Shown here: positions 26,828 through 35,480 of the stretch, in pieces
How the letters are laid out: each line of letters starts with the position of its first letter
Numbering within the stretch: position 1 is the stretch's first letter
DNA from: Brevibacterium daeguense
GTDB lineage: Bacteria; Actinomycetota; Actinomycetes; Actinomycetales; Brevibacteriaceae
Direction of reading: 5' to 3'
Assembly: GCF_021729135.1 (NCBI RefSeq)
Contig: NZ_JAJTWW010000009.1
Coordinates: 62,001-126,000 of the forward strand
DNA length: 64,000 bases
Notes under the pieces: model-generated
Databases searched by the model: none
What the model was told of the DNA's origin: nothing
Seen by the model: the letters and a program-made list of their open reading frames with translations, nothing else
Program-made: the position numbers and the translations under genes

Positions 26828-27970
26828 GTGAGACTCCGTCCGCAGGAGTGGGCCAGGCAGACAGCAGACCATATTCGCAACCGAACGCGTCAGGGACTCC
26901 GGCGGATCCGCTCGAACTTCTCGCAGCTGGCCCAGGTCACCATCGGCGCAGCCCTGGCGTACTCGTTCTGCTTCTACGTCCTCGGTCACGCCTATCCGTT
27001 CCTCGCCGCAGTGGCAGCCGCCGTCGGCACCGGAGTCACCGCCGACCGCCGGGTGCGCCGGGCGATGGAGATCGGACTGGGCGCCACTGCCGGAGTGCTG
27101 GTCGGCGAGGCCATGGTCGCGACGTTCGGCACGGGACTCATCCAGCTCGCGGTGACGATGTTCATCGGGCTGGTGATCGGCACGATGATCAACTCCGGGG
27201 CCATCTTCATCACGCAGATCGGCATCCAATCGATCTACGTGGTCACGGTCCCGCCGCTGTCGCCGTCCGCCGAACCGCTGGATCGGACCACGGACGCCCT
27301 GGTGGGTGCCGTGACGGCGATCCTGATGGCGCTCGTCGTGCCCGATGACGCCCGCAAAGGCCCCCGCGACAAGGCATCATCGCTCCTGCAGGAGATCTCC
27401 GAGGCGCTCGTCGAGTCCGCCGATGCCCTGGCCAGGGCCGATCCGGAGGCGGCGCGCCGAGCACTCAACCGCGCTCGCGACTCCCAGGGGATCGTCGACT
27501 CGTGGCGCTCGAGCCTGCGGATCTCCCAGGAGGCAACCCGGATCAACGCCCGCTCCCGGCGCTACGCTGCCGAGGTGACTCGGCTGTCCAAGGCCGTCGA
27601 GTTCGCCGATCGCGCGATGCGGATGGTGCGCGTCGTGGCCCGTCGAATCGTCGCGATGACCGAGCTGGGCACCCCGCGACCGGACTCCGCCGAGCTCGTC
27701 GAGCAGTTCGGGGACGGCGCGAACCGGCTCCGGATCGCCCTGCAGCGCGGCACCTCGCGGGTGCCGGCCGAAGAGTTCCTCTCCGAGGCGACGGCGCGGC
27801 TCGATCCCTCCGGTGACCGGGTGACCGACATGCAGGACCGGACGCTGGTGCTGCTGCTGCGGCCGCTGGCGGTGGATCTGCTGCAGGCCGCGGGAGTCAC
27901 CGAGGACGCCGCCCACGAGCGGCTGCCCGTGCTCAAGGGCGACACCACCGAAGGTCCGCCGGTGGAGTGA
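26828..27970 (+). CDS. FUSC/aromatic acid exporter-like membrane protein
   Basis: A 380-residue protein with a hydrophobic N-terminal half (about six helices, residues 35-175) and a helical cytoplasmic half (residues 180-380). PFLAAVAAAVGTGVTADRR, MEIGLGATAGVLVGEAMV and MFIGLVIGTMINSGAIF match FUSC/ArAE half-transporters. The exported compound is unknown. TAGACT (26796-26801) lies upstream, and AGGAGG precedes the GTG at 26828. The stop codon sits within the first copy of a 26-bp tandem repeat. Confidence 0.75.
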   Translation: MRLRPQEWARQTADHIRNRTRQGLRRIRSNFSQLAQVTIGAALAYSFCFYVLGHAYPFLAAVAAAVGTGVTADRRVRRAMEIGLGATAGVLVGEAMVATFGTGLIQLAVTMFIGLVIGTMINSGAIFITQIGIQSIYVVTVPPLSPSAEPLDRTTDALVGAVTAILMALVVPDDARKGPRDKASSLLQEISEALVESADALARADPEAARRALNRARDSQGIVDSWRSSLRISQEATRINARSRRYAAEVTRLSKAVEFADRAMRMVRVVARRIVAMTELGTPRPDSAELVEQFGDGANRLRIALQRGTSRVPAEEFLSEATARLDPSGDRVTDMQDRTLVLLLRPLAVDLLQAAGVTEDAAHERLPVLKGDTTEGPPVE

Positions 27971-28015
27971 GCCCGCCGGTCCCGCCGCTGGAGTGAGCCC
28001 GCCGGTCCCGCCGCT
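27964..28015. repeat. 26-bp tandem repeat, two copies, spanning a stop codon
   Basis: Two exact 26-bp copies (27964-27989 and 27990-28015) start with GGAGTGAGCCCGCCGG. The TGA of the FUSC-type gene lies in the first copy, so the second copy repeats the C-terminal codon and stop after the gene. Confidence 0.92.
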
Positions 28016-28077
28016 GCCCAGCAGATTGCCCGCACGCACCGGCGTCCTCACGGCTTCGCTTGGTAGAGTGGTGTCCT

Positions 28078-28389
28078 ATGTCAGCTCTTGCCAGCGCCCA
28101 GAGCATCGTCTTCCTGATCCTCACCGTTGCGGCCTTCGCGGTCGAACTGGTGGCCTTCGTCGATTCCCTGCGGTACCGCGACGAGGTCTACCGCGCCGCC
28201 GACAAGAAGTCGAAGACCTTCTGGACGGTGCTGCTGGGAATCTCCGCCGCCGTCGGGTTCCTGGCGATGCCGCCGTTGAGCCTGATGCCGATCTTCATCT
28301 CGCTGCTCGGCTTCGTCGCGGCAGCGGTGTACTTCACCGATGTCCGCAAGGGTCTGCGCTCCGTCGACCCCCGCTATCGCGGCCGGTGA
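28078..28389 (+). CDS. DUF2516 family membrane protein
   Basis: A 103-residue protein with three hydrophobic helices, matching DUF2516, a small actinobacterial family. Marks are VAFVDSLRYRDEVYRAADKK after the first helix and a VYFTDVRKGLRSVDPRYRGR end. The ATG at 28078 is chosen over an upstream GTG because TAGAGT at 28064-28069 lies 8 nt before it, pointing to a leaderless mRNA. Function is unknown. Confidence 0.85.
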   Translation: MSALASAQSIVFLILTVAAFAVELVAFVDSLRYRDEVYRAADKKSKTFWTVLLGISAAVGFLAMPPLSLMPIFISLLGFVAAAVYFTDVRKGLRSVDPRYRGR

Positions 28390-28396
28390 GCGAGCC

Positions 28397-28439
28397 CGGT
28401 TCGGCGCTGTGTGCGCTGCGGCTCCGCAGCCCCGAACCG
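28397..28439 (+). terminator. Terminator after the DUF2516 gene
   Basis: CGGTTCGG and CCGAACCG form an outer stem; inside it GCTGCG-GCTC-CGCAGC forms a second hairpin. It begins 8 nt after the stop and ends before the mshA promoter. Confidence 0.7.
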
Positions 28440-28482
28440 ACGGACCGCTGCCGCGGGCGGTGAGCGGGTAATATCAGCTAGC

Positions 28483-29676
28483 GTGCGCGTCGCCGTCCTC
28501 TCCCTCCACACGTCTCCCGCAGCTCAGCCCGGTCAGGGCGATGCAGGGGGCATGAACGTCTATGTGCAGGCCACCGCACGGCAGCTCGCCCGGCTGGGTC
28601 ATCAGGTGGAGATCTTCACCGCCGACCCGCAGGCTCCCACCTCCGGATCCGTCGTGCTGGCACCCGGAGTTCGGCTGCATCAGCTCACCGTTCCCGCGGA
28701 GGACAAGGACGAACTGGCCGAGGTCGTGGCCGAGCTGGCCGCGGAGATCGCCGTGCACCCGGCCCTCACCGAGATCGACCTGGTCTGGGCTCACTACTGG
28801 ATCTCCGGCGCAGTCGCCCTGGAGCTGCGGGCGCAGACGCCGCTGGCGATCTCCTTCCACACCATCGCGGAAGTCAAGGACCGCGACACCGGTCGGCAGA
28901 GCGAGCCGGCGGAGCGCGTGAGCGCCGAGCGGGCCATCGCCGCGGCCGCCGATATCCTCGTGGCCAATACCTCGCAGGAGGCCGCCGACCTCCAGCAGCT
29001 GCTGGGCGCCGCGGGGGAGCGCATCGTGGTCGCGCCGCCGGGGGTGGACCACGAGATCTTCACCCCTGGTCCCATGCAGCTCGCGCGGCGGGCGGTCGGC
29101 GAGGAGTCCGCTGATCTGCTGCTGCTCTACGTGGGCCGGATGCAGCACGTCAAGGGCACCGACACCGCCATCGACGGATTCGCCGCACTGCGCCGCCTCG
29201 ACCCGGTGCTGGCCGCGCGCACTCGGCTCGTCATGCTCGGTGCCGCCTCGGGCCACGACGCGGACGACGCCGCCTTCACCGAGCGCATCGGCCGGGCCGG
29301 GCTGGCCGATCAGGTCGAGATCCTGCCGCCGGTGCCGGCCGAGACGCTGGTCCAGTGGTACCGTGCCGCCGACGTCGTGCTCGTTCCGTCGCGCAGCGAG
29401 TCCTTCGGCTTCGCCGCGGCCGAGGCGGCAGCCGTCGGAGTGCCCGTCGTCGCCTCGGCGGTCGGCGGGCTCGAGTACATCGTCGAAGCGGGGGTGACAG
29501 GCCTGCTGGTGGCCGAGGACGACCCGCTGACGTGGGCGCGGGCACTTGAGATCCTCTTGCCTGATCCGGCGCTGCGTGCTCGGATGGGAGAGAGCGCACA
29601 TCGGCGAGCGCAGCGATTCGACTGGCACCAGTGCGTGGCCGCAGTCGTGGCCGCCGCGGAACGGAGGCACCCATGA
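28483..29676 (+). CDS. mshA: D-inositol-3-phosphate glycosyltransferase (mycothiol synthesis)
   Basis: A 397-residue GT-B (GT4) enzyme that joins GlcNAc from UDP-GlcNAc to inositol-3-phosphate, the first step of mycothiol synthesis. It has the MshA start VAVLSLHTSPAAQPGQGDAG, then GGMNVYVQATARQLARLGH, and the donor site VGRMQHVKGTDTAI with PSRSESFGFAAAEAAAVG. TAATAT at 28469-28474 lies 8 nt before the GTG at 28483, so that start fits a leaderless mRNA and a longer upstream frame is rejected. The stop overlaps the next start (ATGA). Confidence 0.95.
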   Translation: MRVAVLSLHTSPAAQPGQGDAGGMNVYVQATARQLARLGHQVEIFTADPQAPTSGSVVLAPGVRLHQLTVPAEDKDELAEVVAELAAEIAVHPALTEIDLVWAHYWISGAVALELRAQTPLAISFHTIAEVKDRDTGRQSEPAERVSAERAIAAAADILVANTSQEAADLQQLLGAAGERIVVAPPGVDHEIFTPGPMQLARRAVGEESADLLLLYVGRMQHVKGTDTAIDGFAALRRLDPVLAARTRLVMLGAASGHDADDAAFTERIGRAGLADQVEILPPVPAETLVQWYRAADVVLVPSRSESFGFAAAEAAAVGVPVVASAVGGLEYIVEAGVTGLLVAEDDPLTWARALEILLPDPALRARMGESAHRRAQRFDWHQCVAAVVAAAERRHP

Positions 29677-30281
29677 GCCGGACAGGCAGCGATGCAGCGA
29701 CCGACGGTCCGTCGGCAGGAACGACGACCGGCCGGACCCCGACCAGCGCGTCGAACAGTGGGTCGGCCGCGGTGGCCGCGGCCGACCTCACGGTGGAGTG
29801 GGCGCAGGCCCAGGGGCTCGAGGTCGACCGGCTGTCGGACACGCACGCCGTCGTCACCATGCCGGGCGAACGGAAGCTCAAGACGACGGTGTCGGTGAAG
29901 TGCTCGGACCGTGACGTGGACCTGCAGGCCTTCGTGATCCGGAAGCCCGACGAGAACGTCGAGCGCTTCCACACCTGGCTGCTCCAGCGGAACTCGAAGC
30001 TCAAGGGCCTGGCGTTCTCGATCGACAGCCTGGGTGACGTGTACCTGAATGCCTCGCTGCCGCTGGTCGCGTGGAGCGAAGAGGTCCTCGACTCGGTGCT
30101 GGGACGTTTCCTCAGCGCCGCCGAGGAGTCCTTCAACGAGCTGCTGGTGATCGGATTCCTCACCTCGATGAAGAAGGAATGGGCGTGGCGGGTCGCCCGC
30201 GGGGAGTCCACGCGCAATCTTCAGGCCTTCGCCTCGCTCCTGCAGGACTCGGATGACAACGAGTTCATCGGCAGGTACTGA
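29673..30281 (+). CDS. YbjN-domain protein (Rv0487-like)
   Basis: A 202-residue protein with a low-complexity Ser/Thr/Ala N-terminus of about 35 residues, then a YbjN domain ([44 protein letters not shown]). The fold resembles type-III secretion chaperones; its job in actinobacteria is not known to me. Its ATG overlaps the mshA stop by four nt and gpmA follows, the order I recall for mshA-Rv0487-gpm1 in Mycobacterium tuberculosis. Confidence 0.85.
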   Translation: MSRTGSDAATDGPSAGTTTGRTPTSASNSGSAAVAAADLTVEWAQAQGLEVDRLSDTHAVVTMPGERKLKTTVSVKCSDRDVDLQAFVIRKPDENVERFHTWLLQRNSKLKGLAFSIDSLGDVYLNASLPLVAWSEEVLDSVLGRFLSAAEESFNELLVIGFLTSMKKEWAWRVARGESTRNLQAFASLLQDSDDNEFIGRY

Positions 30282-30297
30282 CGCCGGGCATGGAAGA

Positions 30298-31050
30298 ATG
30301 GGCGACAGGACATACAACCTCGTACTGCTGCGCCATGGCGAAAGCGAATGGAACCAGAAGAACCTGTTCACCGGATGGGTCGACGTGCCGCTCACGGACA
30401 AGGGGCGCGCCGAAGCCGCCCGCGCCGGCGAGCTGCTGACCGCCCATGGACTCCTGCCCGAGATCTCCCACACCTCGCGCCTCAAGCGGGCCATCCTGAC
30501 CGCGAACCTCGCCCTCGAGTCCGCTGACCGGCTGTGGATCGACACCAAGCGGTCCTGGCGGCTCAATGAGCGCCACTACGGTGCGCTCCAGGGTAAGAAC
30601 AAGAAGGAGATCCGCGACGAGTTCGGCGAAGAGCAGTTCATGATCTGGCGCCGGTCCTTCGACACTCCGCCGCCGGTGCTCGACGACTCCTCCGAATGGT
30701 CGCAGGCGGGAGATCCGCGCTACGCGAACCTCGGCGAGGCGCTGCCGCGCACTGAGTGCCTGGCCGACGTCGTCGTCCGTCTGCTGCCGTACTGGTACGA
30801 CGCGATCGTGCCGGACCTGCAGCTGGGCCGCACCGTGCTGGTGACCGCCCACGGCAACTCGCTGCGCGCCCTGGTCAAGCACCTCGACGGCATCTCCGAC
30901 GCCGACATCCCGGGCCTCAACATCCCGACGGGCATCCCCCTGCACTACGAGCTCGACGAATCGCTGACACCGGTCAGCCCCGGTGGCACGTACCTCGATC
31001 CGGAGGCCGCCGCGCAGGCCATCGGGCAGGTCGCCAACCAGGGCCGCTGA
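30298..31050 (+). CDS. gpmA: 2,3-bisphosphoglycerate-dependent phosphoglycerate mutase
   Basis: A 250-residue glycolytic mutase that interconverts 3- and 2-phosphoglycerate. Diagnostic pieces are [19 protein letters not shown] (phospho-His), [24 protein letters not shown] and [17 protein letters not shown]. The ATG at 30298 gives the usual family length; an in-frame upstream GTG would overlap the YbjN gene by 29 bp and add residues with no counterpart. A strong terminator follows. Confidence 0.95.
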   Translation: MGDRTYNLVLLRHGESEWNQKNLFTGWVDVPLTDKGRAEAARAGELLTAHGLLPEISHTSRLKRAILTANLALESADRLWIDTKRSWRLNERHYGALQGKNKKEIRDEFGEEQFMIWRRSFDTPPPVLDDSSEWSQAGDPRYANLGEALPRTECLADVVVRLLPYWYDAIVPDLQLGRTVLVTAHGNSLRALVKHLDGISDADIPGLNIPTGIPLHYELDESLTPVSPGGTYLDPEAAAQAIGQVANQGR

Positions 31051-31101
31051 CCCGCCCCCGAACCAAGTGGGCGGAGCCGACGCCTCGGGAGCGCGAAAGG
31101 A

Positions 31102-31129
31102 CCGGGCACACCAGTTCAGGTGTGCCCGG
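31102..31129. terminator. Terminator between gpmA and phoU
   Basis: Perfect 11-bp stem CCGGGCACACC / GGTGTGCCCGG with loop AGTTCA, 52 nt after the gpmA stop and convergent to phoU; it may serve both strands. Confidence 0.85.
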
Positions 31130-31180
31130 CCCGTTGGCGTGCGGCCGCACTGTCCGTGCGCGGCGGCACTGACCCCGCGG

Positions 31181-31846
31181 TCAGTCCTTGGCGGAGAGCT
31201 CCGGCTCCCAGTTGCCGGTCAGCAGGTATTCGACCTTCTGCGACACGTTGACCGCCTGGTCCCCGAAGCGCTCGTAGTAGCGCGACAGCAGGGTGACGTC
31301 GGCGATCTGGGCCGGCGTGATGTCGCCCGGCTGCTGGTCGGAGATCAGGGTGAAGATGCGCAGATGGAGCTCATCGAGCTCCTCGTCGATCGCGTTGATC
31401 GTGGGCACGGCCGCCAGGCCGGGGTTGTCGAGCAGGCTGACGAGGGTGGTGCTGATGAGCTTGGCGGAGCGCCCCATGTTGTTGAAGGTGTCGCGGAACT
31501 CGTCCGGCACCGCCGGCTTCGGATGGCGGATGCGCACCAGCGAGGCGATGTGACGGGCGAGATCGCCCATCCGCTCGAGCGCGATGCTCATCTTCAGCGC
31601 GGAGATGACGACTCGGAGATCGGCGGCGACGGGAGCCTGCAGAGCCAGGATCTGAGCGGCCTGCCGGTCGATCTGCGACTCGAGGTTGTCGATCTCCCGG
31701 TCGGAGTCGATGACCGACTCCGCGAGGCCGAGGTCATTGGTCTGGATTGCCTCACTGGCCTGCTCGATCGCCTGCGCAGCCTTGCTCGCCATGATGACGA
31801 GATCGTCGGCGAGGGCTTTGAGCTCGTTCTTGAAGACTTCGCGCAT
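31181..31846 (-). CDS. phoU: Phosphate signalling regulator PhoU
   Basis: A 221-residue protein of two PhoU three-helix repeats that links the Pst transporter to the phosphate sensor kinase. Typical stretches are MREVFKNELKALADDLVIM, ALQAPVAADLRVVISALKMS with LERMGDLARHIA, and the second-repeat ITPAQIADVTLLSRYYERFG with DQAVNVSQKVEYLLTG. The ATG at 31846 has AAGGAAG upstream. It is divergent from senX3-regX3 across about 230 bp that contain candidate PHO half-sites. Confidence 0.96.
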   Translation of the reverse strand: MREVFKNELKALADDLVIMASKAAQAIEQASEAIQTNDLGLAESVIDSDREIDNLESQIDRQAAQILALQAPVAADLRVVISALKMSIALERMGDLARHIASLVRIRHPKPAVPDEFRDTFNNMGRSAKLISTTLVSLLDNPGLAAVPTINAIDEELDELHLRIFTLISDQQPGDITPAQIADVTLLSRYYERFGDQAVNVSQKVEYLLTGNWEPELSAKD

Positions 31847-31973
31847 GGAGCACGCTTCCTTTCCCAGGGGGTTGTGCCGAGGACGGCAGGTCGAATGCCG
31901 AATACGGCAGGGCGGTCCGCCGACCAGCGGCGGAGCCTGCAGACGGGATCCGCCCTCACGCTCCCAGCTCGGT

Positions 31974-32000
31974 GTGAATCGACGCTGGCCCGCAGATGAA
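31974..32000. promoter_or_regulatory. Candidate weak PHO site between phoU and senX3
   Basis: GTGAA at 31974-31978 and ATGAA at 31996-32000 are exactly 22 bp apart, two units of the 11-bp spacing seen at the pstS PHO box; the middle unit is degenerate. Location between the divergent phosphate-control genes gives it meaning. Alone the match is weak. Confidence 0.35.
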
Positions 32001-32073
32001 CTTATCCCTAAAGAATACGCCTTCCGGACAGGAACTCGCTGAGCTCCGTTCACTCGACCAGTAGGCTTGATCC

Positions 32074-33351
32074 GTGGATCTGTTGGTCGTCGCCGTCATC
32101 ACCGGCATCATCGGGCTGGGCCTGGGCATCGCCGGGATACTGGCGTTCCGCTTCTCCGAGCACAGCCGCAGCTCCGCGGATCTCCACTCCGAGAACGAGC
32201 TGCCGGACGGCATCGCCGAGGTGCTGGCAGTGCTGCCGAGTGCCGCGATCGTCCTCGACGCCGGCGACGACGTCGTCAAGGCTTCGCCCGCCGCCTACAC
32301 CTACGGCCTGGTGCGCGGTCACGAGCTGTCATCGCCCGGCCTGCTCGAGGTCGTGAGGCGCGCGCGCGTCCGCGGCCTCATCGAGGAGCTCGGCTTCGAG
32401 CAGCAGCGCAGCTCGGACCCGCGGGCAATCCGCCACCTCCACGCCCGGGTCGCCCCGCTCGGGCCGTCCTTCGTCCTGGTGCTCTGCGACGACCAGACCG
32501 AGGCCAAGCGCCTCGAGGCCGTGCGCCGGGACTTCGTCGCCAACGTCTCCCACGAGCTCAAGACCCCGATCGGGGCCATCGCGCTGCTGGCCGAGGCCGT
32601 CACGGACTTCGCCGACGACCCCGAGGCGGTCGAGCGGTTCGGCGCCCGGATGCAGCGGGAGTCCAAGCGCCTCACCCAGCTGGTCCAGGAGATCATCGAC
32701 CTGTCCCGCGTGCAGGACCACGAGACGCCGGCGGCCAGCGAGCTGATCCCGATCTCCCAGGTCATCGATGACGCCGTCGACCGGGCCGCCACCCGCGCCG
32801 ACTCCAAGAACATCACCCTGCAGGTGGTCAGCGGGGGGGAGTGGGCGGTCGAGGGCAACTACGAACTCCTCGTCAACGCCGTGCGCAACCTCGTCGACAA
32901 CGCCATCAGCTACTCCAACGAGGGAACGCAGGTGGGCATCGGCGCCAAGCTCGACGACGGCCGGATCGCGATCGCGGTGACCGACCAGGGAATCGGCCTG
33001 AGCAGGGAGGACACCGAGCGCGTATTCGAGCGGTTCTACCGAGTGGACCCCGCCCGCTCCCGCGTCACCGGCGGCACGGGTCTGGGACTGAGCATCGTCA
33101 AGCACATCGTCGCCAGCCACGGCGGCGAGATCCGCGTGTGGAGCCAGCTGGGGCAGGGCTCGACATTCACGATCCTGCTGCCGATCGCCCGCGGCGGTGA
33201 CAGCCCGGAGCTCGCCGCAGCGGCCGAGCAGGGTATTTTGATCAGTACCGGCTCTCGGGCCGACGCCGACGCTCCTGCCCAGCGGGCGGGCGCCTCGGCG
33301 GCGGAGCCGGAGCCAGTCGACGAAGAAGAGCAAAGGAAGCAAACGACGTGA
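32074..33351 (+). CDS. senX3: Phosphate-sensing sensor histidine kinase SenX3
   Basis: A 425-residue kinase. One N-terminal membrane helix (residues 3-24), a PAS-like region (about 45-145), then HisKA with the phosphorylated His160 in VSHELKTPIGAIALL, N box NLVDNAISYSNEG, G1 VTDQGIGLS and G2 GTGLGLSIVKHIVASHGG. Low complexity fills the last 45 residues. TAGGCT at 32062-32067 lies 6 nt before the GTG, so the mRNA is probably leaderless. Divergence from phoU and overlap (GTGA) with the regulator gene define the phosphate two-component system. Confidence 0.95.
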   Translation: MDLLVVAVITGIIGLGLGIAGILAFRFSEHSRSSADLHSENELPDGIAEVLAVLPSAAIVLDAGDDVVKASPAAYTYGLVRGHELSSPGLLEVVRRARVRGLIEELGFEQQRSSDPRAIRHLHARVAPLGPSFVLVLCDDQTEAKRLEAVRRDFVANVSHELKTPIGAIALLAEAVTDFADDPEAVERFGARMQRESKRLTQLVQEIIDLSRVQDHETPAASELIPISQVIDDAVDRAATRADSKNITLQVVSGGEWAVEGNYELLVNAVRNLVDNAISYSNEGTQVGIGAKLDDGRIAIAVTDQGIGLSREDTERVFERFYRVDPARSRVTGGTGLGLSIVKHIVASHGGEIRVWSQLGQGSTFTILLPIARGGDSPELAAAAEQGILISTGSRADADAPAQRAGASAAEPEPVDEEEQRKQTT

Positions 33352-34028
33352 CACGAATTCTGCTCGTCGAGGACGAGGACTCGTTCTCCGACCCGCTGTC
33401 GTACCTCCTGGGCAAGGAGGGCTACGAGGTCGTCGTCGCCGAGGACGGTCTGCAGGCTCTTGCCGAGTTCGACCGCAACGGCGCCGACCTGGTGCTGCTC
33501 GATCTCATGCTGCCGGGAGCATCCGGAACGGAGGTGTGCCGGTCGCTGCGGTCGAAGTCCAATGTCCCGATCATCATGCTGACGGCGAAGGATTCGGAGA
33601 TCGACAAGGTCGTGGGACTGGAGCTCGGAGCCGACGACTACGTGACCAAGCCCTACTCCTCGCGCGAGCTGCTGGCGCGGATCCGCGCGGTGCTGCGCCG
33701 CAACACCGAGCCCGACGGACTGGTCGACTCCGTGCTGGAAGCGGGAGGCGTCCGCATCGACGTCGACCGTCACGTGGCCTCGGTCCGGGGCACGGAGCTG
33801 TCCCTGCCGCTCAAGGAGTTCGAGCTGCTGGAGATGCTCGTGCGCAACGCCGGCCGGGTGATGACCCGCGGGCAGCTCATCGACCGGATCTGGGGTCAGG
33901 ACTACGTGGGCGACACCAAGACGCTGGACGTTCACATCAAGCGCCTGCGTGCGAAGGTCGAGGTCGAGCCCTCGGACCCGAAGCTCCTGGTCACGGTGCG
34001 CGGACTGGGCTACAAGTTCGAGGCCTGA
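33348..34028 (+). CDS. regX3: Phosphate response regulator RegX3
   Basis: A 226-residue OmpR-type response regulator. The acidic pocket is in LLVEDEDSF, the phospho-acceptor is Asp52 in LVLLDLMLPG, Thr in IIMLTAKDSE and Lys in YVTKPYSSRELLARI. The C-terminal winged helix has LPLKEFELLEMLVRNAGRVM and DTKTLDVHIKRLRAKVE. The GTG overlaps the senX3 stop. It most likely binds the PHO box before pstS. A 40-bp perfect palindrome follows. Confidence 0.96.
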   Translation: MTRILLVEDEDSFSDPLSYLLGKEGYEVVVAEDGLQALAEFDRNGADLVLLDLMLPGASGTEVCRSLRSKSNVPIIMLTAKDSEIDKVVGLELGADDYVTKPYSSRELLARIRAVLRRNTEPDGLVDSVLEAGGVRIDVDRHVASVRGTELSLPLKEFELLEMLVRNAGRVMTRGQLIDRIWGQDYVGDTKTLDVHIKRLRAKVEVEPSDPKLLVTVRGLGYKFEA

Positions 34029-34090
34029 GCAGGACGGATCATCCTGGCAGACCTCCCGGCCGGCGGCTGCGGCAACCCGGCCGGGAGGGC

Positions 34091-34130
34091 GCAGAAGAGG
34101 CGGGCAGCGATCGCTGCCCGCCTCTTCTGC
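34091..34130. terminator. 40-bp perfect palindrome; bidirectional terminator
   Basis: GCAGAAGAGGCGGGCAGCGA is followed directly by its exact reverse complement. The hairpin is 63 nt after regX3 and 45 nt beyond the stop of the convergent lipoprotein gene, so it can end both transcripts. Confidence 0.9.
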
Positions 34131-34175
34131 ACCCCCGGCTCGGCGTCCTGCGCTGCGGCCGGCCCGGGCTGAAGA

Positions 34176-34730
34176 TCAGCTTGCCGTCGGCTCCTCGGCA
34201 CCTGCGGTCTCCGTGGCCGCGGGATCCGTCGGGTCTTCTCCGCCCTCGGCGGGTGCGGTGGGGACGAGAGTCGCGTATTCGGGAAGCGCGTCGCTGACGA
34301 TCTGCGTGCGCACGGTCTGCGACTCCCCGTTGACCGTGACCTCCACGTCCTGGAGTGCGCCGGGTTCGCCCTCGTAGCCGCTGACGACGATCGGCTCCTG
34401 GTCGAGGAAGGGATTGTCAGGATTCTGCAGCAGCTCACCGCCGGCGGGAACGGTCTCCGAGACGGTCGCGTCGCCGACCTCGAACTCGACCTGCGCCTCC
34501 TGATCGGAGTTGTTCACGATGGCGTAGAACAGGTTGGCATCTCCCTCTCCGTTGCCCACCAGGAGCAGACCGCGGATGGCGACGTCACCGAAGTCGGCCG
34601 ATGCGCCGTCCCCGCCGTTGTACTGGTATTGGGCGGTCTGCTGCGCCGAGAGCAAAGCTGCACAGCCGCTGACGGGGGCGATGAGGGCGACTGCGGCGGC
34701 GGCCAAAGCGACGCGGGAAAGCCGTTTCAC
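34176..34730 (-). CDS. Secreted lipoprotein of unknown function
   Basis: A 184-residue lipoprotein: signal peptide ending in APVSGC with the lipidated Cys at 23, then a beta-rich domain (VAIRGLLLVGNGEGDANLFY, AIVNNSDQEAQVEFEVGDA) that resembles PCuAC/DUF461-like immunoglobulin folds, and an acidic, Thr/Ala/Glu-rich tail (EGGEDPTDPAATETAGAEE). It lacks an obvious Met/His copper motif, so I do not call it a copper chaperone. It sits between regX3 and carD, on the opposite strand. Confidence 0.7.
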   Translation of the reverse strand: MKRLSRVALAAAAVALIAPVSGCAALLSAQQTAQYQYNGGDGASADFGDVAIRGLLLVGNGEGDANLFYAIVNNSDQEAQVEFEVGDATVSETVPAGGELLQNPDNPFLDQEPIVVSGYEGEPGALQDVEVTVNGESQTVRTQIVSDALPEYATLVPTAPAEGGEDPTDPAATETAGAEEPTAS

Positions 34731-34986
34731 GGTTCAAGCTCCTTGAAGTGGCAAGACAGAATCACTTTCGCATATTACCCGTTCTTTGACCCGCTGTAGA
34801 ACCGGCTGGGAGAACTGTGCGGATACCCCGAGAGGGAACGCGAGCGAGCGGTGCGCCTCGTCATCGGCGCACAGGTGAACCCCAGATGAAGAATCGGGAC
34901 TTTATCACACGCTGGGCGCTCCCCGGGAGAAGGCTGTGGTGAGTGTCATGTTAGACTGGAGGTCCGCGAAAGGGGTATAGGAGAAT

Positions 34987-35469
34987 ATGAACTTTCAGGT
35001 CGGCGATACCGTTGTCTATCCTCACCACGGAGCTGCGATGGTGCAGGAGATCAAGACCCGGACGATCAAGGGTGAAGAGAAGCTGTACCTCAAACTGCAG
35101 GTTTCGCACGGTGATCTGATCATCGAGGTCCCGGCTGAGAACTGCGATCTGGTCGGAGTGCGAGATGTCGTCGGCGAGGAAGGCCTCGCGCAGGTATTCA
35201 ACGTCCTGCGTGCGGACATCTCCGAAGAACCCACCAACTGGTCTCGCCGCTACAAGGCGAATCTGGAGAAGTTCCAGTCCGGTGACGTCATCAAGGTTGC
35301 GGAGGTCGTCCGGGACCTGTGGCGCCGCGAACAGGACCGCGGACTTTCCACCGGTGAGAAGCGGATGCTCGCGAAGGCCCGTCAGGTCCTCGTCTCCGAG
35401 CTCGCTCTGGCCGAGAAGAAGGAAGAGGAAGAAGCAGAGGCCCTGCTGGACGAGGTTCTCGCGTCCTGA
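34987..35469 (+). CDS. carD: CarD family RNA polymerase-binding transcription factor
   Basis: A 160-residue CarD. The N-terminal RNA polymerase interaction domain reads [20 protein letters not shown] and the C-terminal helical domain contains the near-invariant [39 protein letters not shown] and [11 protein letters not shown], whose Trp wedges into the open promoter. CarD stabilises open complexes at rRNA and other promoters. TAGACT at about 34953-34958 and AGGAGA before the ATG give promoter and ribosome site. ispD follows at once. Confidence 0.98.
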   Translation: MNFQVGDTVVYPHHGAAMVQEIKTRTIKGEEKLYLKLQVSHGDLIIEVPAENCDLVGVRDVVGEEGLAQVFNVLRADISEEPTNWSRRYKANLEKFQSGDVIKVAEVVRDLWRREQDRGLSTGEKRMLAKARQVLVSELALAEKKEEEEAEALLDEVLAS

Positions 35470-35480
35470 GCGCCTGTGTC

